From: CAZRZN01 sp964604565
Lineage (GTDB): Bacteria; Pseudomonadota; Alphaproteobacteria; Rhodobacterales; Rhodobacteraceae
Length of the DNA stretch: 22,828 bases
NCBI GenBank assembly: GCA_964604565.1
Contig: CAZRZN010000044.1
Span: 1 to 22,828, forward strand
Direction of reading: 5' to 3'
Shown here in pieces: positions 16,373 to 22,828 of this stretch. Numbering within the stretch: position 1 is the first letter of the stretch; every line of letters begins with the position of its first letter. The notes beneath the pieces were generated by a model. It was not told the DNA's origin, made no database searches, and saw only the letters and a list, made by a program, of their open reading frames with translations. Made by a program: the position numbers and the translations under genes.

Positions 16373-17348
16373 TCACGCGTTCCACAAGATTGCGCCCAAG
16401 CCACTTACATCATAGCCGCTGCACGCCTCGGCGCGGGTGCGGAACGGCCCGGACGCGCAAAACTCCATCAGCGTTTGCATGGATGGCTCGAACCAGACCT
16501 TTCGGTCGACGAGCAGGGCAAACTCCTCCTCGATGATCGGAACGAAGTCGAGCGCAAAGCTCTGCGCCGCTGCCTCCAGACCAAAGGCGGCGTCGGCCTC
16601 GCCGCGGCGCACTGTTTCCACCGCCTCGTCCTCGGTGCGGGCGACGTCGGCAAGGTCAAGTGTCGCGGGGTCGAGGCCCTCGCGCGCCGCGAGATGCCGG
16701 AACAGCATGTCGGTCCCGGACCCGGCCTGCCGGGGCACGATCCGGCGACCCGCCAAGCCGCCCAGACCGGACAGAGCGGCCATGCCCGGGCGCACCACAA
16801 GCCCCCGGCGTCTGGTCGCGAAGCGCATGAGCACCGCATTCAGGCCTGCCGCCGCCTGCGCCACGGCAGGCACGTTCCAGCGAGCGGACGGAACGTCGTA
16901 GATGTGCAATCCGGCTGCGACGCCTTCGCCTCCGACGAACCGCTCAAGTCCGTCCAGCGACCCGTCGTGGAACGTGGCCAGCCCGCAGCGCGACTGCCGG
17001 ATCGCCCAGTCGAGCAGCGGATCATGGCTGCCCAGCACGATGGGCGGGCGCGCGGGGGAAGCGTCCCGCCCGCCCGATTGCGCGCGCCCGATCCAGTCCC
17101 GAATCTCGGCGGCGGGAAACAGCAGCTTGCNNNNNNNNNNCCGCGGCGACGGACGCGCCGCCCGACTTGGCCCGGTCGATCCATGCGCGGATCTCATCCG
17201 CCGGAAACAGCAGCTTGCCGGTCGCGCGCGAGCAGGGCACGTCGCCCGATGCGGCCAGATCATAGACCTTCCGCTCCTTCAGGCGCAAAAGCGCGGCCAG
17301 TTCCTTGACCGTCAGGTATTCGTGGTCGGGAAAGGCGATATCTGACAT
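16373..17348 (-). CDS. HTH plus PBP-like regulator of tungstate operon, broken by assembly gap
   Basis: Predicted oxyanion-sensing regulator. The N-terminal part, before the gap, is an excisionase/MerR-like HTH: YLTVKELAALLRLKERKVYDLAASGDVPCSRATGKLLFPADEIRAWI in pieces over residues 11-57. The part after the gap is a PBP_like domain related to molybdate/tungstate binding proteins, with IVLGSHDPLLDWAIRQSRCGLATF, DGSLDGLERF, RRIVPRQAGSGTDMLF and a C-terminal GYDVSGLGAILWNA. Ten Ns at 17131-17140 interrupt the frame, and the HTH end KLLFPA-EIR-WI-RA-SGG appears on both sides of the gap, so the joined protein is not reliable. The ATG at 17348 has only a weak GGTG upstream; an in-frame ATG at 17357 is an alternative. 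Last gene of the tup operon, 53 bases after the binding-protein gene and behind a stem-loop. Confidence 0.7.
17069..17128 (-). repeat. Left copy of HTH segment at the gap
   Basis: Encodes KLLFPAAEIRDWIGRAQSGG directly at the contig end. Compared base by base with 17157-17216 it matches at 45 of 60 positions, and 16 of 20 residues are the same; many differences are at third codon positions. Confidence 0.75.
17131..17140. other. Assembly gap (10 Ns)
   Basis: Ten unknown bases join two contigs inside the HTH-PBP regulator gene. A round number such as ten is often a placeholder, so the true distance is unknown. Confidence 0.98.
17157..17216 (-). repeat. Right copy of HTH segment at the gap
   Basis: Encodes KLLFPADEIRAWIDRAKSGG, the end of the HTH domain in frame with the start at 17348. 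It is the partner of 17069-17128, at 75 percent identity by direct count. Confidence 0.75.
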
Positions 17349-17367
17349 GGCACCCATCTGAAATCTT

Positions 17368-17391
17368 AGGGCGGCCATGATCGGCCGCCCT
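17368..17391 (-). terminator. Strong stem-loop between tupA and regulator gene
   Basis: AGGGCGGCC (17368-17376) and GGCCGCCCT (17383-17391) form a perfect 9-bp stem with a 6-base loop. It begins 11 bases after the tupA stop and ends 20 bases before the regulator start at 17348. On the minus strand only AAGATTT follows, not a full T-run, so it would reduce rather than fully stop read-through, or protect the tupA mRNA end. Confidence 0.5.
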
Positions 17392-17401
17392 GTTTATCCT
17401 G

Positions 17402-18220
17402 TCAATTCGCGGGGGCGTTGGGGAAAAACAGTTGCTGGTCCGCAACCGTGTAGGCCGCGATGGCCGCCTGCCCCGCGTCCGACAGAAGCCAGTCCGCAAA
17501 GGTCTGTGCTGCGTCGGCGTTCACCCTTGGGCAATGATCGGGGCTGACCGGGATCACGCCATACTGGTTGAACATCTCCGCGTCGCCCTGCACCTGGATC
17601 ATGAAATCCTGCTTGTTGCCGAAGCTGATCCAGGTGGCGCGGTCGGTCATGACATAGGCGCCCATGCCGATGCCTGCGTTCAGCGTTGCCCCCATGCCAG
17701 AGCCGGTCTCGCGATACCAGTCGCCCGAGGCGGCGGTCGGATCCACGCCCGCCGCCGACCAGAGCGCCATCTCCTTCTTGTGGGTGCCGGAATCGTCCCC
17801 GCGCGAGGCAAAGAGCGCCCCGTCACCGGCGATCTGCGAAAGCGCCGCCTGAACGTCCTCCATGCCGCTGACACCGGCAGGATCCTCCTTGGGTCCGACG
17901 ATGACGAAGTCATTATACATCAGATCTGTGCGGCTGGTGCCGTAACCGGCGGCGACAAAGGCCTCTTCGGCGGGTTTTGCATGCACCAGCAGCACGTCGC
18001 CATCACAGTTCTGCGCGTTCCGGATGGCCTGACCGGTGCCCACCGCCACGACATTGACCCGAATGCCGGTTTCTTCCTCGAACATCGGCAGAAGGTGGTC
18101 ATACAGACCGGAGTTCGCCGTCGATGTGGTCGACTGGACGATGATCGACTGGTCCTGCGCGCAGGCCGCGCCTGACAGGATCATGGCGATTGCGGCGGCG
18201 CCCAATGTCTGCATCTGCAT
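17402..18220 (-). CDS. tupA: Tungstate ABC transporter substrate-binding protein
   Basis: Periplasmic protein of 272 residues that captures tungstate for uptake. A signal peptide is visible (GAAAIAMILSGAACA, cleavage likely after Ala21). The mature start SIIVQSTTSTANSGLYDHLLP carries the TTST motif (31-34) typical of TupA and WtpA-unrelated tungstate binders, followed by FEEETGIRVNVVAVGTGQAI, GDVLLVHA and SRGDDSGTHKKEMALW, all standard in the TupA family. The ATG at 18220 has GGGAG about 11 bases ahead; an ATG two codons later is also possible. Preceded by the ATPase gene at 27 bases and followed by a stem-loop. Tungstate is expected to supply enzymes such as tungsten formate dehydrogenase, not seen in this window. 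Molybdate binding is the main alternative, but the TTST form argues for tungstate. Confidence 0.88.
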   Translation of the reverse strand: MQMQTLGAAAIAMILSGAACAQDQSIIVQSTTSTANSGLYDHLLPMFEEETGIRVNVVAVGTGQAIRNAQNCDGDVLLVHAKPAEEAFVAAGYGTSRTDLMYNDFVIVGPKEDPAGVSGMEDVQAALSQIAGDGALFASRGDDSGTHKKEMALWSAAGVDPTAASGDWYRETGSGMGATLNAGIGMGAYVMTDRATWISFGNKQDFMIQVQGDAEMFNQYGVIPVSPDHCPRVNADAAQTFADWLLSDAGQAAIAAYTVADQQLFFPNAPAN

Positions 18221-18247
18221 GTTTGTCTTTCTCCCTTGGTTGGTCCG

Positions 18248-19003
18248 TCAAACGACAATTCTGCCGTTCAGGTAGTCTCGTGCCGCAAGGCTCCGCGGCT
18301 CGGAAAAGAAGTCGGCAGCGCGGCTGTGTTCCAACAGACGTCCGCGGTGCAGGAACAGGACATCGTCGGCCATGCGCCGCGCCTGCCCCATGTCATGGGT
18401 GACGAAAATGATGCGCACGCCGCGGTGGCGGGCGTCGCGGACGATGGCTTCGATCGCCAGCACGGACGCGGGGTCAAGGCTGGCCGTCGGCTCGTCGAGG
18501 AACAGCACTTCGGGGTCGGTCGCCAGCGCGCGGGCCAGCGCCAGCCGCTGCGCTTCGCCGCCCGAAAGCAGGCGGGCGGGTTGACCGGCCTTGTGGGACA
18601 GCCCGACATGGTCGAGCAGCGCATCGCGCCGGCCGCGGTCCCTGCCGCGCGCTTTCAGGACAAAGTCGATATTGGCGGCGACGGACCGGCGCAGCAGCAC
18701 AGGTTTCTGAAACACCAGCGCGTGGCGCGCCGTCACCTCGCGCGGGGTATGACCGCCCCAGTCGATCCGGCCCGCCGTCGGCGCCGTCAACCCGTGCAGA
18801 AGCTTGAGCAGCAGGCTCTTGCCGGATCCGTTTGGCCCGAGGATCATGGTGCAGCCGTGGGCGCCGAGGTCGAAGCAAAGCCCGTCCAGAACCGAGGCCT
18901 GGCCAAGACGCAGCCCCAGGTCCCGGACAGCAAGCGGCAGGATGGGCGCGCCGGGTGCCCGGTCCGTGACCGGCGCGGCGGACAGGGCGACCGCGTCAGA
19001 CAT
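18248..19003 (-). CDS. tupC: Tungstate ABC transporter ATP-binding protein
   Basis: ATPase of 251 residues powering the tungstate importer. Walker A GPNGSGKS (56-63), Q-loop VFQKPVLLRRSVAANI, signature LSGGE (146-150), Walker B LFLDEP (167-172) and the switch His in FVTHDMGQARRMADD are all intact. The N-terminus has about 24 extra residues (Ala/Pro-rich) before the ATPase fold; no better start is visible. Its ATG overlaps the permease stop by eight bases (ATGTCTGA, 18996-19003), so translation is coupled. There is no C-terminal TOBE domain, as expected for the short Tup type and unlike ModC or PotA. Confidence 0.88.
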   Translation of the reverse strand: MSDAVALSAAPVTDRAPGAPILPLAVRDLGLRLGQASVLDGLCFDLGAHGCTMILGPNGSGKSLLLKLLHGLTAPTAGRIDWGGHTPREVTARHALVFQKPVLLRRSVAANIDFVLKARGRDRGRRDALLDHVGLSHKAGQPARLLSGGEAQRLALARALATDPEVLFLDEPTASLDPASVLAIEAIVRDARHRGVRIIFVTHDMGQARRMADDVLFLHRGRLLEHSRAADFFSEPRSLAARDYLNGRIVV

Positions 19004-19694
19004 AGGCCTGCCGGGCCGCCGTCATGCGCAGCGATTGCACCGCCGCATTCACGCCCAGTGCGATGACCAGAAGGATCATGCCAAGCGCAAGCGCCAGCCC
19101 CAGATCCCCTTTGGAGGTCTCCAGCGCGATGGCCGTGGTCATCACCCGCGTCAGGTGGTCGATATTGCCGCCCACGATGATCACGGCGCCCACCTCCGCC
19201 ACCGCGCGGCCGAACCCTGCAAGCCCGACGGTCAGCAGAGAATACCGCGCATCCCACAACAGGGCCTGCACGGTTTGAAACCGTGTCAGGCAGAGCGATC
19301 GGAACTGTTCGGCATATTCTGCATGCAGATCCTCAAGCACCTGCCGCGACAGGGCCGCGACGATCGGCGTGATCAGGAGAGTCTGTGCGATGATCATCGC
19401 CGTGGGCGTATACAACAGTCCGAGAAAACCCAGAGGCCCCGAACGCGACAGGTGCAGATAGACCAGCAGCCCGACCACGACCGGCGGCAGACCCATGAGG
19501 GCGTTCATCACGATCAGCACGACATTGCGTCCCGGAAAACGCCCGATGGCGACCAGCGCGCCGATCGGCAAGCCGATCAGGCAGGCCAGAATCGTGGCGG
19601 ACAGGCTGACACGAAGCGACAGCAAAACGATCTCCAACAGGTCGGCGTTCCCCGAAAGCACAAGTTGAAAGGCAAGACCGAAGGCATCTCCCAT
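18996..19694 (-). CDS. tupB: Tungstate ABC transporter permease
   Basis: Inner-membrane permease of 232 residues. Several hydrophobic helices can be read (IVLLSLRVSLSATILACLIGLPIGALVAI, VVLIVMNALMGLPPVVVGLLVYL, TPTAMIIAQTLLITPIVAAL, a helix near IALGVNAAVQSL). The coupling loop that contacts the ATPase is VGLAGFGRAVAEVGAVIIVGGNI, an EAA-like motif, and the order matches TupB. The ATG at 19694 has GGGAG 12 bases upstream; a TTG at 19703 would add three residues but sits too close to that site. First gene of the operon; here the permease precedes the ATPase and binding protein, whereas tupA-tupB-tupC is the order usually described. Confidence 0.87.
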   Translation of the reverse strand: MGDAFGLAFQLVLSGNADLLEIVLLSLRVSLSATILACLIGLPIGALVAIGRFPGRNVVLIVMNALMGLPPVVVGLLVYLHLSRSGPLGFLGLLYTPTAMIIAQTLLITPIVAALSRQVLEDLHAEYAEQFRSLCLTRFQTVQALLWDARYSLLTVGLAGFGRAVAEVGAVIIVGGNIDHLTRVMTTAIALETSKGDLGLALALGMILLVIALGVNAAVQSLRMTAARQAYV

Positions 19695-20269
19695 GTCCTG
19701 CAAAATCTCCCGTTCCGTGCAAATTTTTCGCTTAGGTGAATTTTACGCGGATGAAATGCAAAAGATCAAGACGCGGCAATCGAAATATATGCTGATATGA
19801 AAGCTCAAATCAGGAAATAACATCGGAAATTCCGCGGTTGGAGAGGACTGCATAATTTCCCACTATCGAAGGAGGCAATGCTACGGGCAACTCACGGCCC
19901 GCCCTGTTCGCCAGTCCGCGATCTGACCGGATGCTGTGGGGCCTCAGCGGGTTCGAACGCCCCTGAGCACCAACTAGGATGCCCGCCAACCGGACCATGG
20001 GGCGAAACCGCGCCCCGGAACCGCAGGCCGACGCCCGCAGGGTCAAGTTGCAGGCCGAAGACAGAGAAGACCTCTGCCTTGCTGGATATCTTCGAACCCG
20101 TGATGCGCTGAAGACGCGGGGCAGGCATCGTGGCGATATGCCCGAAATCCCTGTCACCGAACTGTCAAGAACTTCGGCAAGGGTCAAAGGGGCGCTAAAA
20201 AGTTTGACCATTCGGTAAATGCTGACCATCCTGCGCACAAAGGCGCCTTATCCACCTGAGAGGAAGACC
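19695..20269. other. 575-base divergent gap between tup and pot operons
   Basis: No gene is supported. A 77-codon plus-strand frame at 19878 has AAGGAGG only two bases ahead and a Pro/Cys-rich product; an opposing 142-codon frame is low in complexity. A hairpin built on CTCAG (19943-19947) and CTGAG (19963-19967) encloses TTCGAACG and recalls a tRNA T-arm but no tRNA can be folded. Near the pot end, TGACCAT occurs twice (20205-20211, 20223-20229; period 18), followed by the palindrome AAGGCGCCTT (20240-20249), plausible control sites for the pot operon. Confidence 0.45.
19740..19769 (-). promoter_or_regulatory. Candidate promoter of tup operon
   Basis: On the minus strand TTGATC (19769-19764) and TAAAAT (19745-19740) lie 18 bases apart, a good sigma-70-like pair, with a leader of about 40 bases to the permease start. 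Just upstream (19781-19800) is an AT-rich patch with a direct repeat CATAT-cag-CATAT on the minus strand, a candidate regulator site. Confidence 0.45.
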
Positions 20270-21334
20270 ATGACAAAGACATTGCTCACGACAACCTGCC
20301 TGGCCGTTCTGGGCCTGACGCAGGCGGCCTCGGCCGATACGCTTCGGCTGCTGACATGGGGCGGCTATGCGCCCGACGAGGTCATCGAGATGTTCGAGGA
20401 ACAGACCGGGCACACCGTCGAGGTGACCAAGTCCAACAACGAGGAAATGATCGCCAAGCTGCGCGCCACTGGCGGCGGCGGTTTCGACCTTGCGCAACCC
20501 TCGCAGGACCGCGTCATGGGCCCGCAGATGGAATTCGGCATCTACAAGCCCATCGACATGTCGAAACTGGACGAGTCGCTTTTCATCCCCTCGATGCTGC
20601 TGGCCACGATGGCCAACACCACGGTGAACGACGAAGTCTACGGCGTGCCGCATGTCTGGGGCACCTCCGGTCTGGTGATCAACACCGCAGAGGTCGGCGA
20701 AATGGTCAAGGACTACACGGACCTGTGCAATCCGGCCTTGGCGGGCAAGGTCTCCTACCGGCTGAAGCGCCCGACCCTGATCGGCTTTGCCTTCGCGATG
20801 GGCGAAGATCCCTTTGCCGCCTACGGCGACGAAGCGAAATACGCCGAGATCATGGAAAAGGTCGAAGCCAAGCTGACCGAATGCAAATCCAACGTCAAAA
20901 CCTACTGGGGTGGCGGGGACGAGCTGATGAACCTCGTCCGCTCGGGCGAGGTCACGGCCTCGATGGCATGGGACACCGGCGGCTGGAAGCTGAACGAGGA
21001 CAATGCCGACATCACCTTCGTCGCACCGGCCTCGGGGGCCCTCGGCTGGATCGACACATTTGTGCTGCCTGCCAAGGGTCAGGCCGACGACGTGGCCTAT
21101 GAGTGGATCAACTTTGTCATGCAGCCGGAAATCGCGGCGATGATCACGGCGGCCGCGGGCAACTTCACCGCTTCCGCCGGGGCCGATGAATTCGCAGAGG
21201 ATGCGTTGAAGGCCAAGTATCAGGCCAGCTTCCCGCAGGAAGCGGTCGACAACATCAAGTGGTATCCGCCGGTTCCCGCCGGTCTGGAAACCATCGAAGG
21301 CGACGTTCTGGACCGCGTTCAGGCCGCCAACTGA
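20270..21334 (+). CDS. Spermidine/putrescine-type ABC substrate-binding protein (PotD-like)
   Basis: Periplasmic binding protein of 354 residues with a signal peptide (LLTTTCLAVLGLTQAASA, cleavage likely after Ala22). The mature start DTLRLLTWGGYAPDEVIEMFEEQTGHTVEV is the classic PotD/PotF opening, and YGVPHVWGTSGLVINT and the C-terminal WYPPVPAGLETIEGDVLDRVQAAN also fit. The ATG at 20270 has GAGAGGA (20258-20264) 5 bases ahead; the upstream TTG/ATG at 20219 does not. Followed by a strong stem-loop and then the ATPase. The substrate could be a polyamine or another small amine; roseobacters have many paralogues, so the exact ligand is not assigned. Confidence 0.87.
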   Translation: MTKTLLTTTCLAVLGLTQAASADTLRLLTWGGYAPDEVIEMFEEQTGHTVEVTKSNNEEMIAKLRATGGGGFDLAQPSQDRVMGPQMEFGIYKPIDMSKLDESLFIPSMLLATMANTTVNDEVYGVPHVWGTSGLVINTAEVGEMVKDYTDLCNPALAGKVSYRLKRPTLIGFAFAMGEDPFAAYGDEAKYAEIMEKVEAKLTECKSNVKTYWGGGDELMNLVRSGEVTASMAWDTGGWKLNEDNADITFVAPASGALGWIDTFVLPAKGQADDVAYEWINFVMQPEIAAMITAAAGNFTASAGADEFAEDALKAKYQASFPQEAVDNIKWYPPVPAGLETIEGDVLDRVQAAN

Positions 21335-21350
21335 TCGACCATCGAAAAAC

Positions 21351-21375
21351 GCGGCACCCGGACCTCGGGTGCCGC
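21351..21375 (+). terminator. Strong stem-loop between binding protein and ATPase genes
   Basis: GCGGCACCCG (21351-21360) and CGGGTGCCGC (21366-21375) form a perfect 10-bp stem with a 5-base loop, 16 bases after the stop of the binding-protein gene and 19 bases before the ATPase start. Only CTTGT follows, so it likely acts as a partial terminator or mRNA-end protector that raises binding protein over the other subunits. Confidence 0.55.
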
Positions 21376-21394
21376 CTTGTGAACGGACCCCTGC

Positions 21395-22486
21395 ATGACC
21401 CCTGATCTTGAATGCGCCAACCTGGTGAAACGGTTTGGCGAGGCGACGGCCGTCGACAATGTCTCTTTTTCCGTGCCGCCCGGAAGTTTCTTTTCGATTC
21501 TCGGTCCGTCCGGCTGCGGCAAGACCACGATCATGCGGATGATCGCAGGGTTTCTCAGCCCCACGTCGGGTGACATCCGGATCAAGGGCAAATCAGTGCT
21601 CGACACGCCGCCGAACAAGCGGCCGGTCAACATGGTTTTCCAGCATCTGGCGCTGTTCCCGATGATGACCATCGCGGAAAACATCGGCTACGGGCTGCGG
21701 CGGCAGGGCATGGCCAAAGACCAGATCGCCCGCAAGGTGGACGAGGCGCTGGACCGCATCGGCCTGCCCGGCATCGGCGCGCGCAGGGTGGACGAATTGT
21801 CCGGCGGCCAAAAGCAGCGTGTCGCCATCGCGCGCTGCATGGTGCTGGAACCGGATGTGCTGCTGCTGGACGAACCGCTGGGCGCGCTGGACCTGAAGCT
21901 GCGCGAACACATGAAGATCGAGCTCAAGGCCCTTCAGGCCGCGTTTGACACGACCTTTGTCTACATCACGCATGACCAGTCCGAAGCGCTGGTGATGTCC
22001 GACCAGATTGCCGTCATGAACGCCGGACGGTTCGAACAGATGGGCACGGGACAGGACCTTTATTACCGCCCCGACACGCCGTTTGTCGCTGGATTCATCG
22101 GGGAGGCGAACCGCTGGAAGGGGCGGATTGCCCGCGTCGACGGGAAGGTGCTGGAGATGCGGACAGATACCGGGCTTGTCATGCGCGCCACCGGGTCGGG
22201 GGCGTTGTCCAAGGGCGCGTCGGCGGAAATCTTTGTCCGACCGGAAGCGATCCGGCTGGCCGCAAGCGCAGAGGCGCTGGCCGGTTTCGACAACAGCCTT
22301 CAAGGCAGGGTGACCAGCCTTCTGTTCAACGGTGCGGCCTCCCGCGTGCTGGTGGAGGATACCGCCGGCGAAACCCTTGAGGTCACCCTGCCCCAGTCCG
22401 GTGAATTTGCCAATCTGGCACGCGGTGACAAGGTGCATATCGGCTGGGGCGCGGCACAGGCGACCTGCTTTGCCGGGGCCGCCTGA
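21395..22486 (+). CDS. Spermidine/putrescine-type ABC ATP-binding protein (PotA-like)
   Basis: ATPase of 363 residues for the polyamine-type importer. Walker A GPSGCGKT (37-44), Q-loop VFQHLALFPMMTIAENI, signature LSGGQ (135-139), Walker B VLLLDE (155-160) and switch His in YITHDQSEALVMSD are intact. A C-terminal TOBE-type regulatory region runs from about 235, with FVRPEAIRL and GRVTSLLFNGAASRVLV, as in PotA. The ATG at 21395 has no strong ribosome site (only ACGGAC nearby), so translation may be weak. The stop overlaps the permease start (TGATG-like, 22484-22488). Confidence 0.9.
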   Translation: MTPDLECANLVKRFGEATAVDNVSFSVPPGSFFSILGPSGCGKTTIMRMIAGFLSPTSGDIRIKGKSVLDTPPNKRPVNMVFQHLALFPMMTIAENIGYGLRRQGMAKDQIARKVDEALDRIGLPGIGARRVDELSGGQKQRVAIARCMVLEPDVLLLDEPLGALDLKLREHMKIELKALQAAFDTTFVYITHDQSEALVMSDQIAVMNAGRFEQMGTGQDLYYRPDTPFVAGFIGEANRWKGRIARVDGKVLEMRTDTGLVMRATGSGALSKGASAEIFVRPEAIRLAASAEALAGFDNSLQGRVTSLLFNGAASRVLVEDTAGETLEVTLPQSGEFANLARGDKVHIGWGAAQATCFAGAA

Positions 22487-22828
22487 TGCGCTCTCATGCA
22501 AGGATCGGATTCGTCCTGCTGCTGACACCGCTTGTCTTGTGGCTGGGACTGCTCATTGTCATTCCGCATGTCGACATGCTGCTGATTTCACTGCGCGAAC
22601 GCATCAGCTTTGGCGTATACGAAACGAACCTGACGCAATATGAAAAGGCCCTGACAGAGCCGCTTTACCTGCGGACCTTCTGGCGCACTGCGGTCATGTC
22701 CATCCTCGCCACGGCGATTACCCTGCTGATCGCCTTTCCGGTGGCTTATTACATCGCAAAGATGGCGAGGGGCCGGTTGCAGCAGGTGCTGTTCATGCTG
22801 TGCCTGATCCCCTTCTACGTCTCGGAAC
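22486..22828 (+). CDS. Spermidine/putrescine-type ABC permease (PotB-like), cut by window end
   Basis: The first 114 codons of an inner-membrane permease, starting at an ATG that shares its A with the stop of the ATPase gene. A long first helix is clear (IGFVLLLTPLVLWLGLLIVIP), followed by a periplasmic stretch with MLLISLRERISFG and NLTQYEKALTEPLYLRTFWRTAVMS, then a second helix (ATAITLLIAFPVAYYIAKM) and LFMLCLIPFYVSE, which is the standard PotB order. It continues beyond the window, where a second permease (PotC-like) is expected. Confidence 0.87.
   Translation, partial: MRSHARIGFVLLLTPLVLWLGLLIVIPHVDMLLISLRERISFGVYETNLTQYEKALTEPLYLRTFWRTAVMSILATAITLLIAFPVAYYIAKMARGRLQQVLFMLCLIPFYVSE

Noticed and set aside
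19931..19972. tRNA-like 3' end (GGTTCGAAC...CACCA), possible tRNA or attachment site
   Set aside because: The T-arm does not pair correctly, no matching 5' acceptor strand lies about 70 bases upstream, and no integrase or second copy was seen.
19878..20111. 77-codon plus-strand frame with AAGGAGG next to its ATG
   Set aside because: The ribosome site is only two bases from the ATG and the product is Pro/Cys-rich with coding-unlike composition.

Overview
The window is GC-rich with dense, tightly packed genes. The style (ATGA stop/start overlaps, a Rhodobacter-type fatty acid operon, a tungstate uptake locus, a polyamine-type ABC operon) points to an alphaproteobacterium, most likely a Rhodobacteraceae/roseobacter-like organism. 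This is inferred from gene content and protein style, not from a marker gene. A run of ten Ns at 17131-17140 shows it is a draft or metagenome scaffold.

Layout. (1) 278-7656, plus strand: a four-gene beta-oxidation operon. It holds a FadE-type acyl-CoA dehydrogenase, a thiolase, a two-domain enoyl-CoA hydratase/3-hydroxyacyl-CoA dehydrogenase and an acetyl-CoA hydrolase/CoA-transferase family protein. All genes overlap by a few bases, so translation is probably coupled. (2) 7830-13708: an unrecognised 230-residue protein on the minus strand, divergent from a WYL-domain regulator. The regulator is followed by an Mre11/SbcD-like nuclease and a YhaN/SbcC-like coiled-coil ATPase that overlap each other. 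An inverted repeat lies in the divergent promoter and a perfect 16-bp palindrome lies ahead of the nuclease. This is the best candidate for an under-described DNA repair or defence module. (3) 13986-15541: a LysR regulator divergent from a small exported NTF2/SnoaL-like protein, with an inverted repeat between them. (4) 15661-15923: a decayed, internally deleted and frameshifted sulfotransferase, then about 450 bases without a recognisable gene. (5) 16373-19694, minus strand: tungstate uptake operon (permease, ATPase, binding protein) ending in an HTH plus PBP-like regulator that is broken by the assembly gap. The two contig ends at the gap carry diverged copies of the same HTH segment. (6) 20270 to the end, plus strand: spermidine/putrescine-type ABC operon (binding protein, ATPase, first permease, cut by the window edge).

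How the genes fit together. The fad operon turns acyl-CoA into acetyl-CoA, and its last gene could hydrolyse or exchange short acyl-CoA to recover CoA. The nuclease and ATPase should form one Mre11/Rad50-like complex under possible WYL control. The tup genes import tungstate, with the HTH-PBP protein as the likely oxyanion-sensing regulator. In both ABC operons a strong stem-loop follows the binding-protein gene, a common way to get more binding protein than the rest of the transporter.

No tRNA, rRNA, CRISPR array, insertion sequence or integrase was seen.
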